Shown one piece after another: positions 9,179 to 17,095 of a stretch of DNA of 57,895 nt (position 1 is its first letter; every line of letters starts with the position of its first letter). Made by a program: the position numbers and the translations under genes. The DNA is taken from contig NZ_JAUHTR010000021.1 in the NCBI RefSeq assembly GCF_030418125.1, positions 1 to 57,895 of the forward strand. Reading direction: 5' to 3'. The notes beneath the pieces were generated by a model. That model had not been told where the DNA came from. It saw only the letters and a program-made list of their open reading frames with translations, and did no database searches. This DNA is from Fictibacillus fluitans. GTDB taxonomy: Bacteria; Bacillota; Bacilli; Bacillales; Fictibacillaceae.

Positions 9179-9388
9179 GTGATTGAAGTTTAAGGTGCGA
9201 GACTCCTCGAAAATGAACATCGCATTTTCTTCGTGCGATGTCTTGCTGCCGCAGCGTTCCCTGTCCTGCAGGGGTAGCGTGGCAGGTGAGACCTTTAAGC
9301 GCTTGCGACTAAGGGGCTCAGCGCACGCCCTGCGAAAGTAGGCGTTTACGCCGGTAAAAGCGAGCAACCTGAATCGGAAATCAACCAC
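9179..9388. repeat. Diverged Bacillaceae intergenic repeat
   Basis: The gene-free stretch 9148-9410 is almost filled by this element. It reads like the dispersed repeat I recall from many Bacillaceae genomes: a GATTGAAG-type left end, GCGAGACTCCT, GGCAGGTGAGACC, AGGGGCTCAGCGCACGCC, AAAGCGAGC, and a CGGAAATCAACC right end. It contains a perfect 8-bp hairpin (ACATCGCA/TGCGATGT, around 9217-9241). A 78-codon minus-strand reading frame across it is fortuitous. A shortened relative lies at 19399-19441. Confidence 0.65.
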
Positions 9389-9410
9389 TTACAGAGCAAC
9401 ATAGCTTTTC

Positions 9411-10328
9411 TTAACGTCGGTGCTGGTTGTAGACAGAAGCTTTTGAAAGGGACTGAATCAAGGCAGCTTCATCCTGTGAAAGGTCAGGGGTGTGTGCCGC
9501 CCCCACATTTGACAGCAGCTGATCAACAGAGCTTGCTCCCGGAATAACGGCCGCCACGGCAGGGTGATGCAGGCAATAGCGGATGGCCGCCTGGCTCAAT
9601 GTTCGCTCACTGGACAGTTTGTCCTGCATTCCTTTGACCAGCTCCCGGATTTCTTTTCCTTCATATTCAAGATACTGTTCATCCCCGCTGCGCTTAAACG
9701 CGCGCTCGGAAAGCCAGCCTTTGGCAACCGGGCCGCGGGCAATCACACTGATATTTTTACCGTGAAGATAATCAAGCATTTCTTCTTCGGGACGGCGGTC
9801 AAGAATGCTGTATTGCATCATGACGCTTACAATCTCTGAGTGCTCGGCGTAATAGGAGATCACATTTGGCCGGATGGACGAAATGCCGTATTCACGGATA
9901 AGGCCATCCTGTTTCAATTCATTGAACGCTGAAATGGTTTCATCCATGTTATCTTCAATCGTTCCGCCGTGCAGCTGGTACAGATCGATATAATCTGTTC
10001 CCAGACGGTGGAGGCTGTCCTTTACAGCTTCTTTTATGTATGTTTTTGAAGGATCCCACTCCCAGCTTTTTTTATCGGCTGTCCAGCGGTTTCCAACCTT
10101 TGTAGCCAGGACGACTTTATCTCTGAAGGGACGGATGCTTTTCCCTGCGAACTCTTCGTTCCAGCCGAATTGATAGAGATCGGCAGTGTCAAAGTAAGTG
10201 ACGCCTTCTTCATATGCCCTCTTGATTATTTCTCTTCCTTCCGCTCCATTTTCAGGCGCAAGGGACATACAGCCCAGTCCAATTTCACTGACTCGAAGCT
10301 CTGATGATCCAAGTTGGTTCTGCTTCAT
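9411..10328 (-). CDS. yqkF: Aldo/keto reductase (YqkF-like)
   Basis: 305 residues, an NADPH-dependent aldo/keto reductase barrel. The tetrad region is visible: Asp in YFDTADLYQFG, Lys in KVVLATKVG, and His in DYIDLYQLHGG. The cofactor segment is near VIPGASSVDQL. The start has AAGGAGC upstream. Its position next to mciZ and nudF is that of B. subtilis yqkF, which supports orthology. The physiological substrate is unknown. It lies downstream of mciZ on the same strand, separated by a probable terminator at 10386-10413. Confidence 0.85.
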   Translation of the reverse strand: MKQNQLGSSELRVSEIGLGCMSLAPENGAEGREIIKRAYEEGVTYFDTADLYQFGWNEEFAGKSIRPFRDKVVLATKVGNRWTADKKSWEWDPSKTYIKEAVKDSLHRLGTDYIDLYQLHGGTIEDNMDETISAFNELKQDGLIREYGISSIRPNVISYYAEHSEIVSVMMQYSILDRRPEEEMLDYLHGKNISVIARGPVAKGWLSERAFKRSGDEQYLEYEGKEIRELVKGMQDKLSSERTLSQAAIRYCLHHPAVAAVIPGASSVDQLLSNVGAAHTPDLSQDEAALIQSLSKASVYNQHRR

Positions 10329-10385
10329 TGCATATCAGCTCCTTCATTTGATAGGTTAAAAAAAGAGTAGCATGAAAACGGGCAA

Positions 10386-10413
10386 AAAAAAACCTTCCAG
10401 CCTGAAGGGTTAC
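10386..10413 (-). terminator. Terminator downstream of mciZ
   Basis: On the minus strand, AACC(C)TTC pairs with GAAGGTT with one bulged base, followed by eight or more T. It overlaps the mciZ stop codon. Confidence 0.6.
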
Positions 10414-10547
10414 TGTTTTGACCCAGGGGCGGAAGATATCCATTCTTGCACTGTGGTGTGTTCTTTCATATAACGCTTGAGCATGTACCGTATTTGCCAA
10501 GCTTTTCCCACCAGAGTCACGCTCTTGGGCTGAATATAGATCTTCAT
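10410..10547 (-). CDS. mciZ: MciZ, mother-cell inhibitor of FtsZ
   Basis: A 45-residue peptide beginning MKIYIQPKSVTLVGKAWQIR. It aligns without gaps over its first 37 or so residues to my recollection of the 40-residue B. subtilis MciZ: the LVGKAW core, the basic middle helix and the WIS tail are shared. MciZ binds the FtsZ C-terminal domain and caps filaments, preventing Z-rings in the mother cell after asymmetric division. ATG 10547 has AGGAGC eight bases upstream, and upstream in-frame residues do not resemble the family. The locus between yqkF and nudF is the same as in B. subtilis. Expression there is sigma-E dependent; I could not find a convincing sigma-E promoter here. The C-terminus is about five residues longer than I recall for B. 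subtilis. Confidence 0.85.
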   Translation of the reverse strand: MKIYIQPKSVTLVGKAWQIRYMLKRYMKEHTTVQEWISSAPGSKQ

Positions 10548-10638
10548 ATGACCAGCTCCTTTTAAATGTGTATTACGCTTTTCCTTATGGTAGACTTTAT
10601 GTAGCCAAACAAGATATAGAACCAGGAGTGAGAACAGC

Positions 10639-11193
10639 ATGGATCATTTAAATGAAAAGACCCTTTCTACAGATTCCGTCTATGAAGGGAAAATTATAGA
10701 TTTGGAAATCCAGGAAGTAGAACTTCCCAACGGAAATAAAAGCAAGCGCGAAATCATCAGGCATCCGGGCGCAGTAGCTATTATTGCCATCACCCCGGAA
10801 AATAAACTGCTCTTTGTCCGGCAGTTCCGCAAAGCGCTGGATAAAGTCATCGTAGAAATTCCCGCCGGAAAGCTTGAAAAAGATGAAGATCCAAAAAAAT
10901 GTGCAGAGCGGGAACTGCTTGAAGAAACCGGCTATGAGTGTGAAAATCTGGAATACCTCACCTCGTTCTACACGTCACCGGGATTTGCCGATGAATTGAT
11001 TCATTTGTTTTATACAGACTCTCTGAAAGAATGCAAAGAACAGCAGCCAGATGAGGATGAATTCCTGGATGTGATGGAAGTAACGCTTGAAGAGGCACTG
11101 GAGCTTGTAAAAAACCAGCAGATTCATGATGCGAAAACAGCCTATGCCGTGCAATATGAACAGCTGAAAAGAAAGATGGAGAATCATGCTTAA
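10639..11193 (+). CDS. nudF: ADP-ribose pyrophosphatase (Nudix)
   Basis: 184 residues. Hydrolyses ADP-ribose to AMP and ribose 5-phosphate. A complete Nudix box runs from Gly77 to Tyr99: Gly77, Glu83, then RELLEETGY at 91-99. The upstream strands (VRQFRKAL) and the SPGFADE loop are typical of the ADPRase subgroup. It starts about 90 bases from divergent mciZ and overlaps the next gene by eight bases, so the two are translationally coupled. Confidence 0.93.
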   Translation: MDHLNEKTLSTDSVYEGKIIDLEIQEVELPNGNKSKREIIRHPGAVAIIAITPENKLLFVRQFRKALDKVIVEIPAGKLEKDEDPKKCAERELLEETGYECENLEYLTSFYTSPGFADELIHLFYTDSLKECKEQQPDEDEFLDVMEVTLEEALELVKNQQIHDAKTAYAVQYEQLKRKMENHA

Positions 11194-12367
11194 CACCTAT
11201 TATGCCGACCTTCATGTGCACATCGGCAGGACGCGTTCAGGGAAACCGGTGAAAATTACCGGAGCGAGAACGCTGACCCTATCCAATATTCTAGAGATGG
11301 CATCCTCAGTGAAGGGTATCAATCTTCTGGGAATCATAGATTGCCATGTGCCGGAGGTCATTGATGAGATGGAAGAGATGCTGGCAGCAGGCGAAATGAT
11401 GGAACATCCGGAAGGCGGATTATGGTATGAGAATGTTTGTCTTCTTCCAGGGTCCGAGATTGAAATCTACGATGAAAACTGCCGGGGACCTGTGCATGTT
11501 CTGTCATTCTTTCCAACTGTTGAAAAGATGAAGCAGTACAGCCTGTATTTGCGCGAAAGAATGAAAAACGTTACTCTGAGCTCTCAGCGAATCTATGATT
11601 CAGCACATAACCTGCAGCGTGTCACCAAAGAACTGGGGGGCCTGTTCATTCCTGCACATGTGTTTACACCTCATAAAAGTGTCTACGGGAAAGGTGTAAA
11701 GGAATCACTTTCTGAAATATTCCTGCCTGAGCTCATTGATGCCATCGAGCTTGGTTTAAGCTCGGATACGAATATGGCGGATGGAATCCAGGAACTCCGG
11801 CAATATCCGTACCTATCCAATTCGGATGCTCATTCCCTGGAGAAAATCGGGCGGGAATACCAGACTATTCAAATGGAAAAACCAACATTTGCAGAATTTA
11901 AACTTGCTCTGAAAAATCAGGAAGGCCGAAGGATAACCGCCAATTACGGGCTTGATCCGAGGCTTGGAAAGTATTACGAAACCACCTGTGCCAAGTGCTC
12001 TGCTGTTATTCATGAGGAAACTGGCATGGTATGCGGGGAATGCGGAGGAACCACAGTCATCCGTGGCGTTAGAAACAGAATCAGCGAATTATCAGCAATC
12101 GATGTGCCTCAGATCGATAGAGGAGAAAGACCTCCTTACATCCACCAGGTGCCGCTGGAATTTATTCCGGCTCTTGGCCCGAAAACGCTGCAAAAGCTGA
12201 GAGACCATTTTGGGACGGACATGGCAGTGCTGCATGATGTGGAAGAAAAGGATTTAAGGACCGTAGCGCCGCAGTCTGTCGTAGGCCATATCCTTCTGGC
12301 AAGGGAAGGGAAGCTGTCTCTTCAGGCAGGAGGGGGAGGAACCTACGGGAAGGTCGCCCAAACGTAA
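11186..12367 (+). CDS. yqxK: EndoQ-type PHP nuclease (YqxK)
   Basis: 393 residues. Endonuclease Q-like protein. A PHP metal-dependent domain fills about 1-250, with YADLHVHIGR at the N-terminus, IIDCHVPE, SEIEIYDE, PAHVFTPH and SNSDAHS ligand motifs. A four-cysteine zinc module (CAKC...CGEC, about 270-290) follows. Near 325-360 there is a helix-hairpin-helix-like region (FIPALGPKTLQKLRDHFG). Characterised EndoQ enzymes of archaea and of Bacillus pumilus cut DNA 5' of deaminated bases (uracil, hypoxanthine, xanthine) and AP sites. Function is inferred from this domain order. It overlaps nudF by eight bases. Confidence 0.82.
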   Translation: MLNTYYADLHVHIGRTRSGKPVKITGARTLTLSNILEMASSVKGINLLGIIDCHVPEVIDEMEEMLAAGEMMEHPEGGLWYENVCLLPGSEIEIYDENCRGPVHVLSFFPTVEKMKQYSLYLRERMKNVTLSSQRIYDSAHNLQRVTKELGGLFIPAHVFTPHKSVYGKGVKESLSEIFLPELIDAIELGLSSDTNMADGIQELRQYPYLSNSDAHSLEKIGREYQTIQMEKPTFAEFKLALKNQEGRRITANYGLDPRLGKYYETTCAKCSAVIHEETGMVCGECGGTTVIRGVRNRISELSAIDVPQIDRGERPPYIHQVPLEFIPALGPKTLQKLRDHFGTDMAVLHDVEEKDLRTVAPQSVVGHILLAREGKLSLQAGGGGTYGKVAQT

Positions 12368-12385
12368 ATCTAGCAAATAAAAATA

Positions 12386-12413
12386 GCATACCTCTCTTTT
12401 TGATTCATAGAAT
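12386..12413 (+). promoter_or_regulatory. Sigma-E-type promoter of spoIIM
   Basis: GCATACC (-35 region, 12386-12392), 13 bases, then CATAGAAT (12406-12413), seven of eight matches to the sigma-E -10 CATACAAT. spoIIM is a sigma-E gene in B. subtilis. The -10 lies in the stem of a two-part inverted repeat (CTCTCTT..AAGAGAG, 12392-12425). Confidence 0.6.
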
Positions 12414-12442
12414 GAATTAAGAGAGTAAGGGAGGAAAAAGAG

Positions 12443-13081
12443 ATGGCTTCAATTAAAAGATTTGTCTGGTTCCATTTGCAGGAACATTATTCGCTTTATG
12501 TATTTGTTTCCGTCCTGCTGCTGATGGGAGTCATTTTTGGCGCTGTAATTGTAAACAGCCTGACCCTTGGTCAAAAGCAAGATTTGCTGAATTACCTGTC
12601 GCGGTTTTTTGGTGAAGTCTCCAATGGCAGTTTTGCCAATTCAAAGGATATGTTTTCTCAAAGCTACAGCCATTATATTAAATACATCATGCTCATGTGG
12701 ATCCTCGGCCTGTCCGTCATCGGTCTGCCGGTCATTTTGATCATGCTGTTCATTAAAGGTGTGGTCATCGGATTTACGGTGGGATTCTTGGTGAACCAAA
12801 TGGGATGGCATGGGTTCCTGCTTGCTTTTGTATCAGTGCTGCCGCAGAACATTATTCTGGTACCCGGCATCATAATTGCCGCAGCCGCTTCCATTTTATT
12901 TTCAATCAAAATGATCAGGCAGCAGTTTTTTAAAAAATCAAGCGACCCATTTTTTCCAAAGTTCTTCAAGTATTCTGCGCTCATCCTTGCTGTGGGATTG
13001 TTTTTGGGCCTTGCGTCTTTGTTTGAAGCGTACCTTTCTCCCCATTTAATGGAAGGTGTTATGAGCCTGGCTAAAAAATAA
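12443..13081 (+). CDS. spoIIM: Stage II sporulation protein M
   Basis: 212 residues with about five hydrophobic membrane segments (about 17-40, 80-105, 110-135, 135-155 and 175-200). SpoIIM anchors the SpoIID-SpoIIP peptidoglycan machine (DMP complex) in the mother-cell membrane for septal thinning and engulfment. A GGGAGG ribosome site precedes ATG 12443. The position between the endoQ-like gene and fur is as in B. subtilis. Confidence 0.92.
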   Translation: MASIKRFVWFHLQEHYSLYVFVSVLLLMGVIFGAVIVNSLTLGQKQDLLNYLSRFFGEVSNGSFANSKDMFSQSYSHYIKYIMLMWILGLSVIGLPVILIMLFIKGVVIGFTVGFLVNQMGWHGFLLAFVSVLPQNIILVPGIIIAAAASILFSIKMIRQQFFKKSSDPFFPKFFKYSALILAVGLFLGLASLFEAYLSPHLMEGVMSLAKK

Positions 13082-13123
13082 AATCTTAAAAATTATTAGA
13101 TAATAATTATTTTAAACTGTATA

Positions 13124-13169
13124 TTATAATCATTTTAAATTGACACCTTTTCTTCTCATGACTTATAAT
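13124..13169 (+). promoter_or_regulatory. fur: fur promoter with PerR-like box
   Basis: Consensus -35 TTGACA (13140-13145) and -10 TATAAT (13164-13169), with 18 bases between. Directly upstream, 13124-13138 matches the PerR box (TTATAATNATTATAA type) at 13 of 15 positions. Farther up is a perfect 7-bp dyad AATTATT-N4-AATAATT (13091-13108). PerR control of fur is known in B. subtilis. Confidence 0.72.
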
Positions 13170-13199
13170 ATGAATGTGAAACATAAGGGAGGATAAGGT

Positions 13200-13664
13200 A
13201 TGGAAAGCCGTATTGACCGTATCAAAAAACAGCTGCATTCCCAGAGCTACAAGCTTACTCCCCAGCGAGAAGCAACCGTCAGAGTCCTCCTGGAGAATGA
13301 GGAAGACCATTTAAGCGCAGAAGATGTATATCTGCTGGTAAAAGAGAAAGCGCCGGAAATAGGTCTTGCTACTGTTTACCGTACTTTGGAATTATTAACC
13401 GAATTGAAAGTGGTCGATAAAATAAATTTTGGAGACGGGGTTTCCCGCTATGATCTCCGAACAGAAGGAGCCGCTCACTTTCATCACCACCTCGTCTGTC
13501 TTGAATGCGGAGCTGTGGATGAAATTCAGGAGGATCTTCTGGAAGATGTAGAAAAAGTAGTGGAAGAAGGATGGAATTTTAAAATTAAAGACCATCGCCT
13601 GACCTTTCACGGGATTTGCCACCGTTGTCACGGAAAGGAAGAAAATGATGAGACATCCGAATGA
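13200..13664 (+). CDS. fur: Ferric uptake regulator Fur
   Basis: 154 residues. Fe(II)-dependent repressor of iron uptake genes. The winged helix is at about 15-85 (LTPQREATVRVL, GLATVYRTLELL). The regulatory metal-site histidines are in AHFHHHLVCLECG, and two CxxC pairs (CLEC, CHRC) form the structural zinc site. The neighbours spoIIM and yqzK identify it as Fur rather than PerR or Zur, in line with the B. subtilis order. A terminator overlaps its 3' end. Confidence 0.92.
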   Translation: MESRIDRIKKQLHSQSYKLTPQREATVRVLLENEEDHLSAEDVYLLVKEKAPEIGLATVYRTLELLTELKVVDKINFGDGVSRYDLRTEGAAHFHHHLVCLECGAVDEIQEDLLEDVEKVVEEGWNFKIKDHRLTFHGICHRCHGKEENDETSE

Positions 13665-13686
13665 ATGATGCTCATCATTTTTTTAT
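13642..13686 (+). terminator. fur terminator
   Basis: AAAATGATGAG (13642-13652) pairs with CTCATCATTTT, followed by a T-rich run; the upstream arm lies in the last codons of fur. Confidence 0.7.
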
Positions 13687-13807
13687 TTATTTACAAATTC
13701 AGAGGAATAAGTTAACGTAAAGTTAAAGTGAAAATAGAAAATGTGTATATTCCTTTAATTCTTTGGCATAACCTGTATTAATAACTTGTACGGGGAGGCT
13801 TAAAGAC

Positions 13808-14047
13808 ATGGGATCTTGGCTGAAATTAAGCTGGAGTGCATTCAAGATATTTGTTTCATTTACAGCCTGCACATTATTATTCTATTTTGGCTTGCTGTGG
13901 ATCAATCAGGAATATCAGAATTATCATAGATACGACGTGCCAAAAGGCAAAGCAGTGAAGGTATTCCAAAACGATTCTGCCGCCGAAAGTATGGACGAGG
14001 GCAATTGGCTTATCCGTCTGCTGTTTTTTTATGAATCCAGTGAGTGA
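13808..14047 (+). CDS. yqzK: DUF4227 membrane protein YqzK
   Basis: 79 residues. One strong transmembrane segment at about 13-33, then a [18 protein letters not shown] stretch characteristic of B. subtilis YqzK. The tail is extracytoplasmic or cytoplasmic; orientation is not determinable here. GGGGAGG lies before ATG 13808. It occupies the conserved fur-yqzK-xerD position. Function unknown. Confidence 0.85.
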   Translation: MGSWLKLSWSAFKIFVSFTACTLLFYFGLLWINQEYQNYHRYDVPKGKAVKVFQNDSAAESMDEGNWLIRLLFFYESSE

Positions 14048-14058
14048 GGAGTGCAGAT

Positions 14059-14949
14059 ATGAAAGATCATGTCCAGGATTTTATACATTACTTGATCGTC
14101 GAACGTGGTCTCTCGAAAAATACGGTTGACTCTTACCGCCGTGATCTTGAACAATATGCGCTGTATATGGAGAAGGTCGAAGGAATTGATGCGATCGGGA
14201 AGATTCAGCGTGCCAATATTGTAGGCTATCTGCTCCATTTGAAGGAAAACGGGAAAGCGGCGACCACCATAGCCAGAAACATTGCATCCATCCGGTCATT
14301 CCATCAGTATCTGCTTCGGGAAAAGATCAGTGATGCAGATCCGTCAGTACATATTGAAACACCGAAAACCGAACGCAAGCTGCCCAAGGTGCTCTCCATG
14401 AAGGAAGTGGAAGCGCTTTTAGATGTTCCCGATACCCGCCAGCCTTTCGGTATGAGGGATAAGGCGATGCTTGAACTTCTGTATGCTACGGGCATCAGGG
14501 TAACCGAACTGGTGAGCCTGGATCAATCGGATGTTCATTTGTCCATGGGATTTTTGCGCTGTCTTGGAAAGGGTAACAAAGAGCGGATCATTCCCCTTGG
14601 CAAAATGGCGGCAACTGCCATTCAGGTGTATTTGGAGACCGGAAGACCGGCTCTTCAAAAAGGAAAAAGCGGCAACGCTCTGTTTTTGAATCATCATGGC
14701 AACCGTTTATCACGGCAGGGATTCTGGAAAATCCTGAAACACCTTGCGCAAAAAGCAAACATTCAAAAAGAATTGACACCACATACGCTGAGGCATTCAT
14801 TCGCCACCCACTTGCTGGAGAATGGGGCGGATTTAAGGGCGGTTCAGGAAATGCTTGGCCATGCGGATATTTCAACTACGCAGATTTATACCCATGTGTC
14901 AAAAACGAGATTAAAAGATATTTATGCTGCCTATCATCCAAGGGCGTAA
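14059..14949 (+). CDS. xerD: Site-specific tyrosine recombinase XerD
   Basis: 296 residues, the same length as B. subtilis XerD (RipX). It resolves chromosome dimers at dif with XerC/CodV. The SAM-like core-binding domain is at about 1-90. Catalytic residues are Arg147 (TGIRVTEL), His242-x2-Arg245 ([10 protein letters not shown]), His268 ([10 protein letters not shown]) and nucleophile Tyr277 (QIYTHV). ATG 14059 is chosen over the upstream GTG 14044 because GAGGAGTG is well spaced before it. It begins 11 bases after yqzK. Confidence 0.95.
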   Translation: MKDHVQDFIHYLIVERGLSKNTVDSYRRDLEQYALYMEKVEGIDAIGKIQRANIVGYLLHLKENGKAATTIARNIASIRSFHQYLLREKISDADPSVHIETPKTERKLPKVLSMKEVEALLDVPDTRQPFGMRDKAMLELLYATGIRVTELVSLDQSDVHLSMGFLRCLGKGNKERIIPLGKMAATAIQVYLETGRPALQKGKSGNALFLNHHGNRLSRQGFWKILKHLAQKANIQKELTPHTLRHSFATHLLENGADLRAVQEMLGHADISTTQIYTHVSKTRLKDIYAAYHPRA

Positions 14950-15065
14950 GCCTTTTTTTACATCAAGAGGTCTGACTTCTGACATCATTCGATCAGAGTT
15001 TGCTGGCGGTGATGGTAGGATATAGTATCTAAAGATGAATTATTTTGTACTGGAGGTTATAAAAA

Positions 15066-16250
15066 ATGGAATATAAACGTTTCAAACGTACGTTTTTAAT
15101 TGTAATGGATTCCGTTGGGATCGGCGAAGCACCCGATGCGGAAAAGTTTGACGACAAAGGTTCTGATACGCTTGGCCATATCGCAAGGGAAATGAACGGA
15201 CTTCATATGCCAAACATGGAAATGCTGGGCCTTGGCAACATCGGTGAAATCCAGGGAGTTAAAGCGGCGACGCAGCCTAAAGCGCATTATGCGAAGCTTC
15301 AGGAAGCTTCTAATGGAAAGGATACAATGACCGGACACTGGGAGATTATGGGCCTCTTTATTGACCAGCCTTTTCAGACGTTTCCAGAAGGGTTTCCGGA
15401 TGACCTGATTGAACAGCTGGAGGAAAAATCAGGCCGTAAAATCATTGGCAACAAACCGGCATCTGGAACGGAAATTATGAAAGAGCTTGGCGAAGAACAT
15501 GTGAACACGGGTGCGCTTATTGTTTATACATCCGCTGATTCGGTTCTGCAGATTGCCGCCCATGAAGAGGTGGTTCCGCTTGAAGAATTGTACAAGATTT
15601 GTGAAATGGCCAGAGAAATGACAATGAACGATAAATATATGATTGGACGGATTATCGCCCGTCCGTTCGTCGGTAAACCCGGAGATTTCCAGAGGACATC
15701 GAACCGCCATGACTATGCGCTTAAACCGTTTGGAAGAACGGTGATGAACGAGATGAAGGACGGTGGCTATGATGTTCTTGCGCTGGGGAAAATCTCTGAT
15801 ATCTATGATGGTGAGGGAGTGACCCAGGCGATCCGTACGAAATCCAATATGGACGGCATGGACCAGCTTGTAAAGTCGATGGATCAGTCGTTTACAGGTC
15901 TTAACTTTCTAAACCTGGTTGATTTCGATGCGTTATTTGGCCACAGACGTGATCCTAAAGGTTATGGACAGGCTCTGGAGGAGTTTGATGCACGTCTTCC
16001 GGAAGTGTTTGAAAAGCTGAATGAGGATGATGTACTGATCATTACCGCCGATCATGGAAATGATCCGGTTCACCATGGTACCGACCATACACGTGAATAT
16101 GTGCCCCTTCTCGTGTATTACAAGGGCATCGAGTCAGGAAAACCGCTGAAAGTAAGCAAAACTTTTGCTGACATCGGAGCGACGGTAGCCGATAATTATC
16201 ATGTGAAGCTGCCGGAACACGGAGTAAGCTTTTTAGATCAATTAAACTAG
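15066..16250 (+). CDS. deoB: Phosphopentomutase
   Basis: 394 residues. Interconverts (deoxy)ribose 1- and 5-phosphate in nucleoside breakdown. Alkaline-phosphatase-superfamily metal sites are present: [11 protein letters not shown] at the N-terminus, active threonine in [20 protein letters not shown], and ITADHGNDP...HTREYVP near the C-terminus. It leads a cluster with two purine nucleoside phosphorylases and a pyrimidine nucleoside phosphorylase, whose pentose 1-phosphate products it consumes. A CTGGAGG ribosome site precedes it. Confidence 0.95.
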   Translation: MEYKRFKRTFLIVMDSVGIGEAPDAEKFDDKGSDTLGHIAREMNGLHMPNMEMLGLGNIGEIQGVKAATQPKAHYAKLQEASNGKDTMTGHWEIMGLFIDQPFQTFPEGFPDDLIEQLEEKSGRKIIGNKPASGTEIMKELGEEHVNTGALIVYTSADSVLQIAAHEEVVPLEELYKICEMAREMTMNDKYMIGRIIARPFVGKPGDFQRTSNRHDYALKPFGRTVMNEMKDGGYDVLALGKISDIYDGEGVTQAIRTKSNMDGMDQLVKSMDQSFTGLNFLNLVDFDALFGHRRDPKGYGQALEEFDARLPEVFEKLNEDDVLIITADHGNDPVHHGTDHTREYVPLLVYYKGIESGKPLKVSKTFADIGATVADNYHVKLPEHGVSFLDQLN

Positions 16251-16263
16251 GGGGAAATGAGAA

Positions 16264-17082
16264 ATGGGAGAATTGAAACCGATTCAAACGGCTGCAAATT
16301 TTATACAAAACAAACTTTCTTCCCAACCTGAAATCGGCTTGATTTTGGGTTCTGGCCTTGGGATTCTTGCTGAGGAAATTCAAAACGCTGTGGTTCTTCC
16401 GTACAGTGACATTCCTGAATTTCCGGTCTCAACAGTTGAGGGTCATGCCGGACAGCTTGTTATCGGGGAACTTGAGGGCAAGAAAGTTATCGCCATGCAG
16501 GGGCGTTTTCATTATTATGAGGGATATTCCTTGGAGAAGGTCACTTTTCCGGTACGAGTAATGAAGGAGCTTGGCGTAAGCAGTGTCCTTGTAACAAATG
16601 CTGCAGGCGGAATTAACACCGCATTTGAAGCAGGCGACCTTATGCTGATAACCGACCACATCAACAACCTGGGCGACAATCCGCTGATCGGGCCAAATGA
16701 CAGCTCATTTGGGGTGCGTTTTCCTGATATGTCTGATGCCTATACACCAAGGCTGCAGGAAACAGCCCGCCAGGCTGCATCCTCGCTCGGTATCTCCCTC
16801 CAGGAAGGGGTGTATGTGGCGAACTCGGGCCCAAGCTATGAAACACCGGCTGAAATCCGCATGCTCCGTATTCTGGGCGGCGATGCAGTTGGCATGTCAA
16901 CGGTTCCCGAGGTGGTTGTAGCGCGCCATTCCGGCATGGAAGTGCTCGGATTGTCATGCATTTCCAACATGGCTGCAGGAATTTTGGATCAGCCATTGAC
17001 ACATGATGAAGTGATGGAAACCACTGAACGGGTAAAATCGAATTTTCTTGGCCTGGTCAAAGGCATTGTTAAAACCATTTAA
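16264..17082 (+). CDS. punA: Purine-nucleoside phosphorylase (trimeric type)
   Basis: 272 residues. Phosphorolysis of inosine and guanosine to base plus ribose 1-phosphate. Trimeric PNP motifs: phosphate loop GSGLG (30-34), GRFHYYEG, and STVPEV. The base-recognition residues that define 6-oxopurine specificity in trimeric PNPs are intact: Glu193 in GPSYETPAE (human Glu201), Met211, and Asn235 in SCISNMAAG (human Asn243). His247 corresponds to the ribose 5'-OH contact. It starts 13 bases after deoB and is followed at 13 bases by a paralogue. Confidence 0.93.
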   Translation: MGELKPIQTAANFIQNKLSSQPEIGLILGSGLGILAEEIQNAVVLPYSDIPEFPVSTVEGHAGQLVIGELEGKKVIAMQGRFHYYEGYSLEKVTFPVRVMKELGVSSVLVTNAAGGINTAFEAGDLMLITDHINNLGDNPLIGPNDSSFGVRFPDMSDAYTPRLQETARQAASSLGISLQEGVYVANSGPSYETPAEIRMLRILGGDAVGMSTVPEVVVARHSGMEVLGLSCISNMAAGILDQPLTHDEVMETTERVKSNFLGLVKGIVKTI

Positions 17083-17095
17083 GGAGGAAGAAAAA

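Noticed and set aside
9152-9388. A 78-codon minus-strand reading frame
   Set aside because: It is entirely inside the intergenic repeat, has no family similarity and no good ribosome site; repeats of this type give such frames by chance.
10548-10640. A longer mciZ start giving a hydrophobic N-terminus (76 residues)
   Set aside because: It overlaps the nudF start, and MciZ homology begins exactly at ATG 10547.
17048-17095. Upstream start for the second purine nucleoside phosphorylase
   Set aside because: These codons overlap the end of the first copy out of frame; ATG 17096 has AAGGAGG.
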